Source: PWVB01 sp964530185 (GTDB lineage Bacteria; Chloroflexota; Anaerolineae; B4-G1; SLSP01). From it: DNA of 64,000 nt. The notes under the pieces are model-generated. The model saw only the letters and a list, made by a program, of their open reading frames with translations. It had not been told where the DNA came from and did no database searches. A program made the position numbers and the translations under genes. Shown piece by piece: positions 25,689-34,751 of the stretch (position 1 is the first letter of the stretch; every line of letters starts with the position of its first letter). The stretch covers positions 1 through 64,000 of the forward strand of contig CAZHBB010000002.1 in assembly GCA_964530185.1 (NCBI GenBank). Reading direction: 5' to 3'.

Positions 25689-27298
25689 CGGTCCAGGTCC
25701 CCCACTGTCTGAGCGGCGGTCAAAAGCACATCCTCTCCCGCCATCAACAGCCCCAGGGTCTCCACATCGGCCTCCTCGGTCGGGAGAATTCCCATCACGC
25801 GCCCCTCATAGAGCACGGCAATGCGGTCAGCGACACTCAACAGCTCGTCCAGATCCTCCGATATCAGGAGCACCCCCCGTCCAGCCTCCCGCTGCTCCAG
25901 CAGGCGCTGGCGCACTGCTTCCGTAGCCCCTACATCGAGCCCTCGGGAGGGGTAGACAGCGACCAACAGGCCAGCGCAGGCATCGATCTCCCGCGCCAGA
26001 ATCGTCTTCTGAATATTGCCCCCCGACAGGAACTTCACGTAAGTCTGCGGTGAGGGCGTGGCGATCTGAAACAACTGAATCATCGAGCGCGCGAACTCGA
26101 TGATTCTCCGTCGCTGCAACACGCCCTGACGACTGAGCGGGGGCGTGCGATAGCCCTTCATGACCAGATTATCGGCCACGGGCATCTCACCGACCGCCCC
26201 CATCCCCATTCGATCGGCAGGAATGTGACTGACCCCCGATCGGATCACCTCCAACGGAGAGCGGTTGGTCACGTCTCGACCGTCGATCAGGATGCGTCCT
26301 GCCTTGACCTCCCGGAGGCCAGTGATCACCTCAGCCAGCTCCTGCTGGCCGTTACCGGCAACCCCCGCGATCCCCAGGATCTCTCCCCGACGCACCGTCA
26401 GCGACACGCCCCGCAACGCTGGCAATCCTTTGTCGTTCTCCGCATAGACATCCTGCAGTTCCAGTACCACATCCCCAACCGGCACAGGTTTCCTCTCCAG
26501 GCGGAAGAGCACGTCCCGTCCCACCATCAACCGCGCCAATTCACGGGGCGTGGTGTCGCTCGTCCGCTTGACCGCCACCACCCGCCCCCGGCGCAGCACA
26601 CAAACCCGGTTGGAGAACGCCATCACCTCCCCCATTTTGTGGGTGATGAAGATCGTCGCCTTACCCTCCTCACGCATAATGTCCAGCACCCGCCCCAACT
26701 CACGGGCCTCCTGGGGCGTCAGGACCGCCGTGGGCTCATCAAGGATCAGGATCTCCGCACCACGATAGAGCAGTTTCAGGATCTCGACGCGCTGCTGCTC
26801 ACCGACGCTGAGCTGCCAGATGTAGGCACTGGGATCCACCGGCAGATGATAGCGCTCTGAAAGCTCCCGAATGCGCTGTTCGATCTCACTCACCGGGGGG
26901 ACAAAAGGAAGCGCATCCATGCCCAGGATGATGTTCTGGGCCACCGTCATCGTGGGGATCAGCATGAAGTTCTGATGGACCATCCCGATCCCCAGCCGTG
27001 CCGCATCCCTCGGAGAACGGATGTGCACCCGCTGACCACGCACAAAGATCTCACCGGCATCGGCTCGATAGAGCCCAATGAGCACATTCATCAGGGTGCT
27101 CTTGCCCGCACCGTTCTCGCCCAGCAGGGCCAGCACCTCGCCCCGATACAGATCCAGATCCACATGGTCATTGGCGAGTACCCCAGGGAACCGCTTGACG
27201 ATCCCCCTCATCTGAAGCACCGGCGTCTGATCACGCAACCTGGCCTCATGGTCCCCCATGGCCATCGCACCACTCTCTGGGCTCATCTCGGAGCGCAC
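25685..27298 (-). CDS. nupO: ABC transporter ATP-binding protein with two ATPase domains, NupO-like
   Basis: 537 residues starting at GTG 27298 (an in-frame ATG at 27286 is also possible). Domain 1 has Walker A G E N G A G K S T, signature L S V G E Q Q R and Walker B I L I L D E P T. Domain 2 has the altered P-loop G V A G N G Q Q E L and signature L S G G N I Q K, the usual asymmetry in sugar and nucleoside importers. It powers uptake by the two permeases. The order lipoprotein, ATPase, permease, permease is that of purine nucleoside importers. Confidence 0.92.
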   Translation of the reverse strand: MRSEMSPESGAMAMGDHEARLRDQTPVLQMRGIVKRFPGVLANDHVDLDLYRGEVLALLGENGAGKSTLMNVLIGLYRADAGEIFVRGQRVHIRSPRDAARLGIGMVHQNFMLIPTMTVAQNIILGMDALPFVPPVSEIEQRIRELSERYHLPVDPSAYIWQLSVGEQQRVEILKLLYRGAEILILDEPTAVLTPQEARELGRVLDIMREEGKATIFITHKMGEVMAFSNRVCVLRRGRVVAVKRTSDTTPRELARLMVGRDVLFRLERKPVPVGDVVLELQDVYAENDKGLPALRGVSLTVRRGEILGIAGVAGNGQQELAEVITGLREVKAGRILIDGRDVTNRSPLEVIRSGVSHIPADRMGMGAVGEMPVADNLVMKGYRTPPLSRQGVLQRRRIIEFARSMIQLFQIATPSPQTYVKFLSGGNIQKTILAREIDACAGLLVAVYPSRGLDVGATEAVRQRLLEQREAGRGVLLISEDLDELLSVADRIAVLYEGRVMGILPTEEADVETLGLLMAGEDVLLTAAQTVGDLDR

Positions 27299-27405
27299 AT
27301 CGCCCCCCTTATAAACAACGGAGGGAGCCGCGGTTGGGACCTGATCTCACTGCTGCAGGATCCGAGCCCGCCGCTCCCTCACAAAGCCACGACAACCTCA
27401 ATCGG

Positions 27406-28500
27406 TTATTGTTGTGGGATGCTGCCTACCACACCTTCCACGAAGACATTCATACCCAACATGGCCTCATCGGTCATGCATTCCCCATCCGCCACCAGGA
27501 CCGTGCCATCCTGGGCATTGATGGGGCCGCAGAAGACATCGTTACCCTTGAGGATGTCCTTGCGGGCCGTCTCCACGAGGTCACGCACATCACCCGGCAC
27601 CTTGGGGCTGAAGTCCGCCAACTGGACCACGCCCTCCTTCAGACCGCCCCAGTACTGATGCGTCTCCCACTTACCCTCCATCGCGGCACGGATCGTGTCG
27701 ATATAGTAGACACCCCAGTTCCACATCGGGCTGGTCAGCACCGTATCTCCGACGAAGGAGCGCATGTCGGAGTCATAGCCAATGCTCAAGGCCCCACGTT
27801 CCTGGGCGGCCTTCTGTGGCTCGGTGGTATCCTGATGCTGAGCGATGATATCTACGCCCTGGTCGAGCAGAGCGATCGCCGCCTCACGCTCCTTCACAGG
27901 ATCGTACCAGGTATTGGTCCACACCACACGGACCTCTGCCTCGGGATTCACCTCACGGACCCCTAAAGTGAAGGCGTTGATCCCGCGGATGACCTCGGGG
28001 ATCGGGAAAGCGGCCACATAGCCGATACTGTTGGCCTCGGTCATGCTGCCGGCCACCAACCCGGCCAGATAGCGCGGCTGATACATGCGGCCAAAGTAGG
28101 TAGCCATGTTCTCGCGGGTCTTGAAGCCCGAGCAGTGCTCAAAGAGAACGTCAGGGAACTCCTCTGCGACTTCGTACATGGGGTCCATGTACCCAAAGGA
28201 CGTCGCAAAGATCATGCTGTAGCCCTCTTGAGCATACTGCCGGATGACCCGGGCGGCGTCCGGCCCCTCTTCCACGTTCTCGATGTAGGCCGTCTCGATA
28301 GCGTCCCCAAACTCCTCCTCCACCATCTTGCGGCCGCGGTCGTGCTCATAGGTCCAACCCAGATCCCCCGGCGGGCCAATGTAAACCCAGGCAGCCTTGA
28401 ACGGCCCCTCCGACTGCTTGCCGCCCGTCTGACAGGCAGTCATCAATCCCATCGACAACAAGAGTATCAATACCAGGAACACCCATCCACGACGTCGCAT
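27406..28500 (-). CDS. bmpA: BMP/PnrA-like nucleoside-binding lipoprotein
   Basis: 364 residues. A signal peptide ends in the lipobox L M T A C, with C23 as the lipidated residue. The mature protein has the BMP family sequence: A A W V Y I G P P G D L G W T Y E H D R G, the internal 'F E H C S G F K T R E N M A T Y F G R', and 'Q H Q D T T E P Q K A A'. BMP/PnrA proteins bind purine nucleosides. AAGGAGGCG lies before the ATG, and a promoter is seen at 28585-28613. About 105 bases separate it from the ATPase gene. Confidence 0.92.
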   Translation of the reverse strand: MRRRGWVFLVLILLLSMGLMTACQTGGKQSEGPFKAAWVYIGPPGDLGWTYEHDRGRKMVEEEFGDAIETAYIENVEEGPDAARVIRQYAQEGYSMIFATSFGYMDPMYEVAEEFPDVLFEHCSGFKTRENMATYFGRMYQPRYLAGLVAGSMTEANSIGYVAAFPIPEVIRGINAFTLGVREVNPEAEVRVVWTNTWYDPVKEREAAIALLDQGVDIIAQHQDTTEPQKAAQERGALSIGYDSDMRSFVGDTVLTSPMWNWGVYYIDTIRAAMEGKWETHQYWGGLKEGVVQLADFSPKVPGDVRDLVETARKDILKGNDVFCGPINAQDGTVLVADGECMTDEAMLGMNVFVEGVVGSIPQQ

Positions 28501-28584
28501 TGCTACGCCTCCTTCAAGAATTCTGATGAATCTAGTTGAGGTTCACTCACACTCCATCCACGGCTGGAAGAGGAATGCCTGCCC

Positions 28585-28613
28585 ATTGTAGCAAAAGCCT
28601 CGTCAATGTCCAA
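28585..28613 (-). promoter_or_regulatory. Promoter of the BMP importer operon
   Basis: Minus strand: TTGGAC (28613-28608), 17 bases, TACAAT (28590-28585). The predicted leader is about 78 bases. Confidence 0.6.
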
Positions 28614-28711
28614 CGCTCATAAGTGGGAAAAGGGGAAACGAGGTGATGAGGATGCCCCGGTTTCAGCCACGGTGTGATTACCGCACAGGAGCTGCCGCTG
28701 TGAGTCTCCAT

Positions 28712-29716
28712 CTATACGATCTTGGTGTCTCGCTCCTCAGCCAACCCCAACAGAGACAGATCGGTGTCCTCCTTCAGCTCGTGGTTCGCCAATGTGATCT
28801 TCTCGCGGGTCACCGTAAGCCTGTCGAAGTCCCGCGCCACGATGACATCCTCAAAGTAGGCCTGCGCTTCCTCGAGGATGTCCCGAACGCGATAGCGCTG
28901 CGAGAGGTGCGTCAGGACCAGCAGGCGCACGCCCGCCGCACGGCCCAGCCACCCAGCTTCTGCAGCCGTGATATGGCCAAAACGTCGCGCCAGCGCCCGA
29001 TCGTGTGAGAGGTAGGTCGCCTCGCAGACCAGCACATCCACACCCCGAACGGCCTCCACCAGGTCGTCAGTCCGGCTTGCATCGCCGACCAGGGCGATCG
29101 AGAGGCCGGGGCGCTCCGGCCCCAGGACATCGTCGGGATGGATTACCCGCCCGTTCGGCAAGGTGACCGTGAAGCCATTGACCAGGTCCCGCCGTACCGG
29201 CCCAGCCGGCACGCCGAGCGCAGCAGCCCGTTCAGGCAGGAAGGGGCGACGAGGTTTCTCCGAGAAACGATAGCCCAGGCATCCCGGGCCGCGATGATGC
29301 ACGGCAAATGCGCGCACCTCGAAATCAGCGCTCTCCAGCAGGACGCCAGGTTTCACATCGACCAACTCGATGGGTACCGGCGGTCGAGCTCCCCGCAGCA
29401 CGACGCCGTACAGCAAATCGTGGACACGGTCAAGGGTGTATCTGCCCCCGTAGATTTCCAGGTGATCCACGGCCTCCCATCTGGCGAACGTGGAGACCAG
29501 GCCACCGAGGCCCAGGATATGATCAAGGTGCCCATGGGTCAGCAGCACCCGTCCCAACCGTCGGAACCCAAGGCCACTGCGCAGGATCTGACGTTGCGTC
29601 CCCTCTCCACAGTCAATGAGGAACCGCTCATTGCGGTAGAGCACCACCTGCGCCGGCAGGCCACGCTGGATCGAAGGTGCCGACGCGGCAGTTCCCAAAA
29701 AGACCAATTCAAGCAT
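28712..29716 (-). CDS. rnz: Ribonuclease Z (tRNA 3'-end processing)
   Basis: 334 residues. The metallo-beta-lactamase signature T H G H L D H is at residues 60-66. The N-terminus L V F L G T A A S A P, the stretch F L I D C G E G T Q R Q I L, the A V H H R G P G C L G Y R F segment and the late H L S Q R Y motif are all those of RNase Z. It cuts the 3' trailer of tRNA precursors; the tRNA-Asn at 54005 lacks an encoded CCA, so such trimming would be needed. Length is near the usual 305-330. Confidence 0.93.
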   Translation of the reverse strand: MLELVFLGTAASAPSIQRGLPAQVVLYRNERFLIDCGEGTQRQILRSGLGFRRLGRVLLTHGHLDHILGLGGLVSTFARWEAVDHLEIYGGRYTLDRVHDLLYGVVLRGARPPVPIELVDVKPGVLLESADFEVRAFAVHHRGPGCLGYRFSEKPRRPFLPERAAALGVPAGPVRRDLVNGFTVTLPNGRVIHPDDVLGPERPGLSIALVGDASRTDDLVEAVRGVDVLVCEATYLSHDRALARRFGHITAAEAGWLGRAAGVRLLVLTHLSQRYRVRDILEEAQAYFEDVIVARDFDRLTVTREKITLANHELKEDTDLSLLGLAEERDTKIV

Positions 29717-29901
29717 AAGCCTTATCCCCTATGACAGTATGAATGATGCACAAAAGACACCCATGACCTCGAAATGCTACCAGCTTGCCCCGGCGCTCCC
29801 TGGAACAAGGACCTTGAAGGAGCGCTGTCCTCTCTGCCACGGGAGGGCAGTCGCACCTGGGGGATTGCGGACAAGGACTTACCTTGACCCTGGCCGCCCT
29901 T

Positions 29902-30948
29902 TTAGCCCTCCACATGCAACACCCCTGTTTCCCCCTCTATTCCCTCCACCCACACATCGCGGATCCCAAACTGATTGGCAAGCCAGACGTTTGTCAGCAG
30001 GTGGGAGGTCACACAGGCCACGGTGACATGCGAGGGTCCCAGCGCCACCGTCAGCGGCAGGACAAGCTGATCGGCCAGATGCCGATCAGCGCACGCTCCC
30101 GTACGATGGAAATCGAGGAACGCCCGACAGGCAATCTCCGCCACCCGCTCCGAGGGCAAGCCCCGGCGGCCCAGAGAAAGGAAACCAGCCCGCGTGTGCG
30201 CATAATGCGCATACAGGAAGAGCCCTGCACCGACCCCCGGCGAGGGGACATGACGGGGTTCAACGTGTACGTCAATCCCCAGCCCCTTGAGCAATCCTGT
30301 GGCGCGATTGGTCATCCGCTGCGGGACATGGGAGGGGAGGTGTGCTGCGAACGCGATCCCTTCCACCCGCTGCAGCGGTCCCCGCTCCACCAGCTCACAA
30401 CCCTTGAGCTGAACCCCTCCTTTCACCTCAGCCAGAAGCTCCCCACCTCCTATGGGGTAGAATCCCCACACACGATGAGTCAACCTGACACGCAACCCCA
30501 GCTCAAAGAGCATGGGCACATAGACATGTTCCAAATAGGGTGCCGGCGGGCTCATGGGCACCACTGTTCCCCCGCGAAGGCGCACCTGGGAGCCCCCAGA
30601 GGCCATGGCCAGCGGCAGAAGCACGGTTTGCAGGATCAGAGTCGTCGCTCCTGCCGAGCCCGTCCCTGACATGCGGCTGACGTCGAAGAGATATGAGCCC
30701 GGCTTCGGGGAGGTTTGAGGCACGAACGTGAGCGTCTGACTCTCAAGAGCAGCTCCCTCGATCTGCGCGTCGCAAAGAGCAGCCGCCGCCTTGACCGCCG
30801 TAAGATGTTGAGGACGCAGGCCCGGCCTCTTTCGCCGTGCCCGCAGGTTGATGAGGCGGATTGCCCGTCCTGTCAGCACCGACAATGTCAGCGCCGAACG
30901 CAGGATCTGGCCTCCCCCTTCACCGTAGGCACCATCAATCTCCAACAT
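29902..30948 (-). CDS. rtcA: RNA 3'-terminal phosphate cyclase
   Basis: About 348 residues from ATG 30948; the longer start at 30993 is not conserved. The N-terminus I D G A Y G E G G G Q I L R S A L is the family signature, and R H L A D Q L V L P near the C-terminus carries the catalytic histidine that is adenylated. The enzyme converts RNA 3'-phosphates to 2',3'-cyclic phosphates with ATP. RtcB, the usual ligase partner, is not in the window. A run of six G precedes the start at some distance. Confidence 0.93.
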   Translation of the reverse strand: MLEIDGAYGEGGGQILRSALTLSVLTGRAIRLINLRARRKRPGLRPQHLTAVKAAAALCDAQIEGAALESQTLTFVPQTSPKPGSYLFDVSRMSGTGSAGATTLILQTVLLPLAMASGGSQVRLRGGTVVPMSPPAPYLEHVYVPMLFELGLRVRLTHRVWGFYPIGGGELLAEVKGGVQLKGCELVERGPLQRVEGIAFAAHLPSHVPQRMTNRATGLLKGLGIDVHVEPRHVPSPGVGAGLFLYAHYAHTRAGFLSLGRRGLPSERVAEIACRAFLDFHRTGACADRHLADQLVLPLTVALGPSHVTVACVTSHLLTNVWLANQFGIRDVWVEGIEGETGVLHVEG

Positions 30949-31156
30949 CCGGTTTTTGTCCCCCCATGTTGCCACCATGGAACCTGAGCCCAATCTTCGT
31001 CAGGCCTCCATTATACACCAGGCCCGATGTTCCCTGAGGGGGCAGGCGTTAGGGGGACCGTATGCACGCTGCCGAGACAGAAAAGCTAGACCACGGAGTT
31101 CGACATCACACCAATGGCCCAGCTTACCCTTGATTTACCCAAGAGGAGCGCACCAC

Positions 31157-32182
31157 TCAATAGTGGCTCACCACCTTAGTCCCCACCGGTGCCCAATTGT
31201 AGAACCACTCTGCATCAGGGAGCGAGAGATTCACACAGCCGTGGCTCATGGGGGTCCCGAAGTTGTTGTGCCAGTATGCCCCATGAATGGCATACCCGCG
31301 ATAGAAGTACATGGTGTGAGGCACATTGGGCAGATAGTACCCGGGGCCACTCATCGGCGTGTAGCGGTACTTGACGTAAATACGGAAGGTCCCAACCACG
31401 GTAGGTGTGCGCCAGGTCCCCGTCGATGCCAGGGCGGAGTAAACGGGTGTCTGTCCCACATATGCCGTGACCCGCTGGCGGCTCAGGTCGATGTCGATCC
31501 ATTTCTCGCTCGCACCCGTAGAGGGAACGGGTTTGGGTGGGGAAGGGGAGGGCGTGGGGTTCGGCGCAGGGCTACTGCCCCTGCCTGGAATCCTGAGGCG
31601 CTGCCCCACATAGATGGTATTGGATCGCAGCCCATTGGCAGCCCGCAGCGCCTGCACTGTGGTGCCATACCAGCGGGCAATGCTGTACAGGGTGTTGCCG
31701 CGTTTGACCACATAATAGCGGTCACCCGTGGTCGGGGCACTGTCATTGGGAGCAGGGGCTGGGGCACTTGCACGGCCCGGGATCCGCAGGCGCTGTCCCA
31801 CATACACCCACGAACGCGTGGTGAGGCCGTTGAGGCGTGCCAGTTCAGCGACACTGACGCCATACCGGACCGCAATCCGTGTGAGTGTCTCACCGCGCTG
31901 AACCACGTGCACTCCGGCGGAGGTGGCTGGTGGCGGTGAGGTAGACCTACCAGGGATGGTGAGTCGTTGCCCGACGTACAACCAGGAGTTCCAACGCAGT
32001 CCATTGGCCGCCGCCAAGGTCCCCACCGACACCCCATAGCGCTGGGCTACCCTTGTCAGGGTGTCGCCGGGCTGCACGATGTAGATAGAGTCGGCCATAG
32101 GAGCTGCCTGCACAGGTTGTCCCAGGAGCCCAGCCAGGCAGACCACACTCACTGCAAGCAACGCCATGCGCCAGAGACGCAT
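31157..32182 (-). CDS. Secreted L,D-transpeptidase with three LysM repeats
   Basis: 341 residues. A signal peptide (about 1-26) is followed by three LysM modules (about 33-78, 90-135, 151-195), each with Y x V x x G x T L and an Y V G Q R L x I P G ending, a Pro-rich linker, and a YkuD domain with the catalytic segment H G A Y W H N N F G T P M S H G C V N (cysteine nucleophile in S H G C). It binds and cross-links or trims peptidoglycan outside the membrane. This and MurJ argue that the cell has a peptidoglycan wall. AGGAGAGGGGT precedes the ATG. Confidence 0.92.
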   Translation of the reverse strand: MRLWRMALLAVSVVCLAGLLGQPVQAAPMADSIYIVQPGDTLTRVAQRYGVSVGTLAAANGLRWNSWLYVGQRLTIPGRSTSPPPATSAGVHVVQRGETLTRIAVRYGVSVAELARLNGLTTRSWVYVGQRLRIPGRASAPAPAPNDSAPTTGDRYYVVKRGNTLYSIARWYGTTVQALRAANGLRSNTIYVGQRLRIPGRGSSPAPNPTPSPSPPKPVPSTGASEKWIDIDLSRQRVTAYVGQTPVYSALASTGTWRTPTVVGTFRIYVKYRYTPMSGPGYYLPNVPHTMYFYRGYAIHGAYWHNNFGTPMSHGCVNLSLPDAEWFYNWAPVGTKVVSHY

Positions 32183-32524
32183 ACCCCTCTCCTTTCAGAC
32201 TATCCATCCAACCTTCTTCTCTGTACACCCCCATAGTAGCAGCTTTCCACTCCCCACCACATTACGCTTGGTTGCGATTTCGTTACTGTTGTGGGGCAGC
32301 GACGATGGGGACCCCTCCCTGGCCTCTACCTCCCTCTCGGGTACCACGACCTGAGCGTCGCGAAGGTTGGGGTACTCTCATCCACCATCGGACGCTCTAT
32401 GGAGGGTGCCAACGAAGGGCTGCCAACACCTGGCAAGACGAAGCCACCGGGCTAAGAGACCTATACCATCGGAGTTGGGCTGGGGGCCTCCTCGTGCTCT
32501 TTGCCCCGGGAGGCAATGATCCTC
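32183..32524. other. Intergenic region, no gene seen
   Basis: 342 bases between the transpeptidase and YitT-like genes. A 6-base inverted repeat, GCCTCC/GGAGGC, near 32487-32515 has no T run. A TACTAT-like -10 lies upstream of the transpeptidase but has no good -35. Confidence 0.5.
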
Positions 32525-33391
32525 TCAGGTGAGATGAATCACCGGACGGAAGCCCTCACCCAACACCTCATGAGCTTCTGAGAGGACCACAAAGGCCCGC
32601 GGATCCAGCTCTGCGATGATCTGTTTCAACTGGGTCACCTGGGTGCGGTGCACCACCACATAGAGCGCAGGCCGCACAGTGCCAGTATAGCCGCCTCGCG
32701 CCTCGAACACGGTGACGCCACGGCCAAGCTGGCGCAAGATGGCATAACGTACTTCCTCATGGGCTTCCGTGATGATCAGAGCCGCCCGCGCATACCCACC
32801 GCCTTCCTGCACAAAATCCACCACCCGACCCGACACGAAGTTGACTACCAGCGCATACAGGACCGGCACGATCCCAACGACCACAGCAGCTCCCAGGAGG
32901 ATCACCCCATTGACCACAATAAACACTGATCCGAAGGAGAAACCCCGATGGCGGCTCAAGAGCTGCGCGACGATATCGGTGCCACCCGTCGTCCCCCGCC
33001 CCCGCAACACCAGGCCGATGCCCACGCCATCCAGCAGCCCACCAAAGAGCGTGTATAACAGAGGGTCAACCCGGATGGGGGGCAGCACACGCTGAAACAG
33101 GTCGATCCCTGCGGTCATCGTGATGACCGCGACCACAGTTCTGATGAGGAGTCGCCAACCACCACCCCAGCGGATCCCCGCCAACAGGATGGGAATGTTG
33201 ATGATGAAGGTCACCAGCCCAATGGGCCACCCCCAGAGGAAGTAGGCCAGCATGCCGAGCCCAGTCACGCCGGTGGAGACCACCCGATTGGGTTCCAGGA
33301 AGAGGGGGACATTGGCCGCCAGGATTAGAGCCCCCACGATGACCATCACGTACTCATAGAGCTCACGCAGAAGCCTCTCACGTCTTGTCAT
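32525..33391 (-). CDS. YitT family membrane protein (DUF161 + DUF2179)
   Basis: About 288 residues from ATG 33391, which has AAGGAGGAG before it. Five or six spans (residues 10-200) carry the family sequence 'L E P N R V V S T G V T G L G M L', 'L L D G V G I G L V L R G R G T T G G T D I V A Q L L'. A cytoplasmic DUF2179 domain follows ('G R G V T V F E A R G G Y T G'). The function is unknown in this family. Confidence 0.9.
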   Translation of the reverse strand: MTRRERLLRELYEYVMVIVGALILAANVPLFLEPNRVVSTGVTGLGMLAYFLWGWPIGLVTFIINIPILLAGIRWGGGWRLLIRTVVAVITMTAGIDLFQRVLPPIRVDPLLYTLFGGLLDGVGIGLVLRGRGTTGGTDIVAQLLSRHRGFSFGSVFIVVNGVILLGAAVVVGIVPVLYALVVNFVSGRVVDFVQEGGGYARAALIITEAHEEVRYAILRQLGRGVTVFEARGGYTGTVRPALYVVVHRTQVTQLKQIIAELDPRAFVVLSEAHEVLGEGFRPVIHLT

Positions 33392-33523
33392 GGCAGAATC
33401 TCCTCCTTGACCGACCAGGGATAAGGTCATCTCCAAGCCCCTCACCATAGCAAGGCGAAAGGGGATGCCAGGTCCCTGACACAGCACAAACGCAGAGACG
33501 ATAGAGCGACTATGCCAGAGACA

Positions 33524-34735
33524 TCAACGCTGGCGCAGGAAGAGCGCCGCTCCCAGCAGCAAAGCGGCCCCCTGCAGCAGGAAAGCCAGCACCACAGGCC
33601 AGTCAGTGAACCGCTCAGTGGACTCGACGCCGCTCTGATCAGGTAACGGTGTCCAGGTAGGGTAGGGCGGTAGCGCTGTAGACAAGGGTGAGCCCCCACC
33701 TGATGTCCCGGCGGGAGGGGTAGAGGTTACCGTTGGTTCCTGTGGCCCAGGCGAGGCCGGAGGCGTTCCCCCGGGCACTGCTGTTGGTGTGACAGGCGGA
33801 AGTGTTGCCAAGGCAACCGGAGTTGCCTTTAGTAATGTAAAGAACGGCGTGGGCGTGGGAGGCATCTCTTGGGGCGTCACCAGCCGTATCGTGTCCTGCG
33901 ACACAGCCGTGCGATTGGCGCCATCACGAAATTCCACATAGACCGCATACTCACCCGGTTGATCGCCCGCCAACACCCAGGGTAACAGAGGCTCCCAGGG
34001 TAGCCAAGGTAGCCCCTCGAAGTCAGGCTGATTACTGATGCGGACCTCAATGGCCCGCCCCATCCAGTTCCCCTCACCGAAGGGCACAGCCTCCTCGTTG
34101 GTGAGGTGCAACGCCACTTGTGCTGTGTCTGTCGTTTCGGCCCCGTCATTGATGAAGATCGGCAACACCCCGGGACGTGAGCCGACGGTGATGACGAAAT
34201 AGTGCACCCCGTTGTCATCGGCATAGCCGACGCCTATCTCACGATAGCGAGGATCGGTCAAGACCTTCCAGGATGGATTGCTATGCAGCCAGACCAGGGC
34301 ATCCTCAGCGGTACCCAGACCGGCCCAGATCACCTCATCCACCAGCAGCCCGTCCTCCCAGGCGTGGTAGCGGACCTCACGGATGCGCTGCTGAAAGCTG
34401 GAGCCATCTGAGCCCTCATGGGTTACCTTTCCCAGGGCAACCAGGTCATCTGCATGACGTTGAGCCGCCTGATTGAGAAGGGTAGAACGTCCCAGAGGGG
34501 CCAGACCCTCATACAGGCGGGCTTGGCTGATCAACTCGTACAGGTGCAAGGCCGGATCCTTTTGGGCACACACGCCGTGCACCCCACTTAACACCGCCAC
34601 GAGCCCTAGCATCAGGAGCAACAGCCCAGGTGTCCCCGCCCACCGCAGGATCGACTTACTTGGCCTCAAAAGGCCGGGGGAAGCTGGCGCGCGCCCCCTT
34701 GTGTTGGACATTCCACACCATCCAGAGCTAAGCAT
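33524..34735 (-). CDS. CAP (SCP/PR-1) domain surface protein with C-terminal anchor
   Basis: 403 residues. A hydrophobic segment (about 36-56) is followed by a CAP domain ('L Y E L I S Q A R', 'N Q A A Q R H A D D L V', 'G A G x G' replaced by 'W A G L G T', 'W x x S P x H' as W L H S N P S W, 'E I G V G Y A'), a second beta-rich part, a Pro/Thr-rich linker and one C-terminal membrane span with basic end. It is probably exported and fixed to the membrane. ATG 34711 is an alternative start; neither has a strong ribosome site. It lies 16 bases after the solute-binding protein gene. Confidence 0.8.
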   Translation of the reverse strand: MLSSGWCGMSNTRGRAPASPGLLRPSKSILRWAGTPGLLLLMLGLVAVLSGVHGVCAQKDPALHLYELISQARLYEGLAPLGRSTLLNQAAQRHADDLVALGKVTHEGSDGSSFQQRIREVRYHAWEDGLLVDEVIWAGLGTAEDALVWLHSNPSWKVLTDPRYREIGVGYADDNGVHYFVITVGSRPGVLPIFINDGAETTDTAQVALHLTNEEAVPFGEGNWMGRAIEVRISNQPDFEGLPWLPWEPLLPWVLAGDQPGEYAVYVEFRDGANRTAVSQDTIRLVTPQEMPPTPTPFFTLLKATPVALATLPPVTPTAVPGGTPPASPGPQEPTVTSTPPAGTSGGGSPLSTALPPYPTWTPLPDQSGVESTERFTDWPVVLAFLLQGAALLLGAALFLRQR

Positions 34736-34751
34736 CTCGCGTCACAGTCAT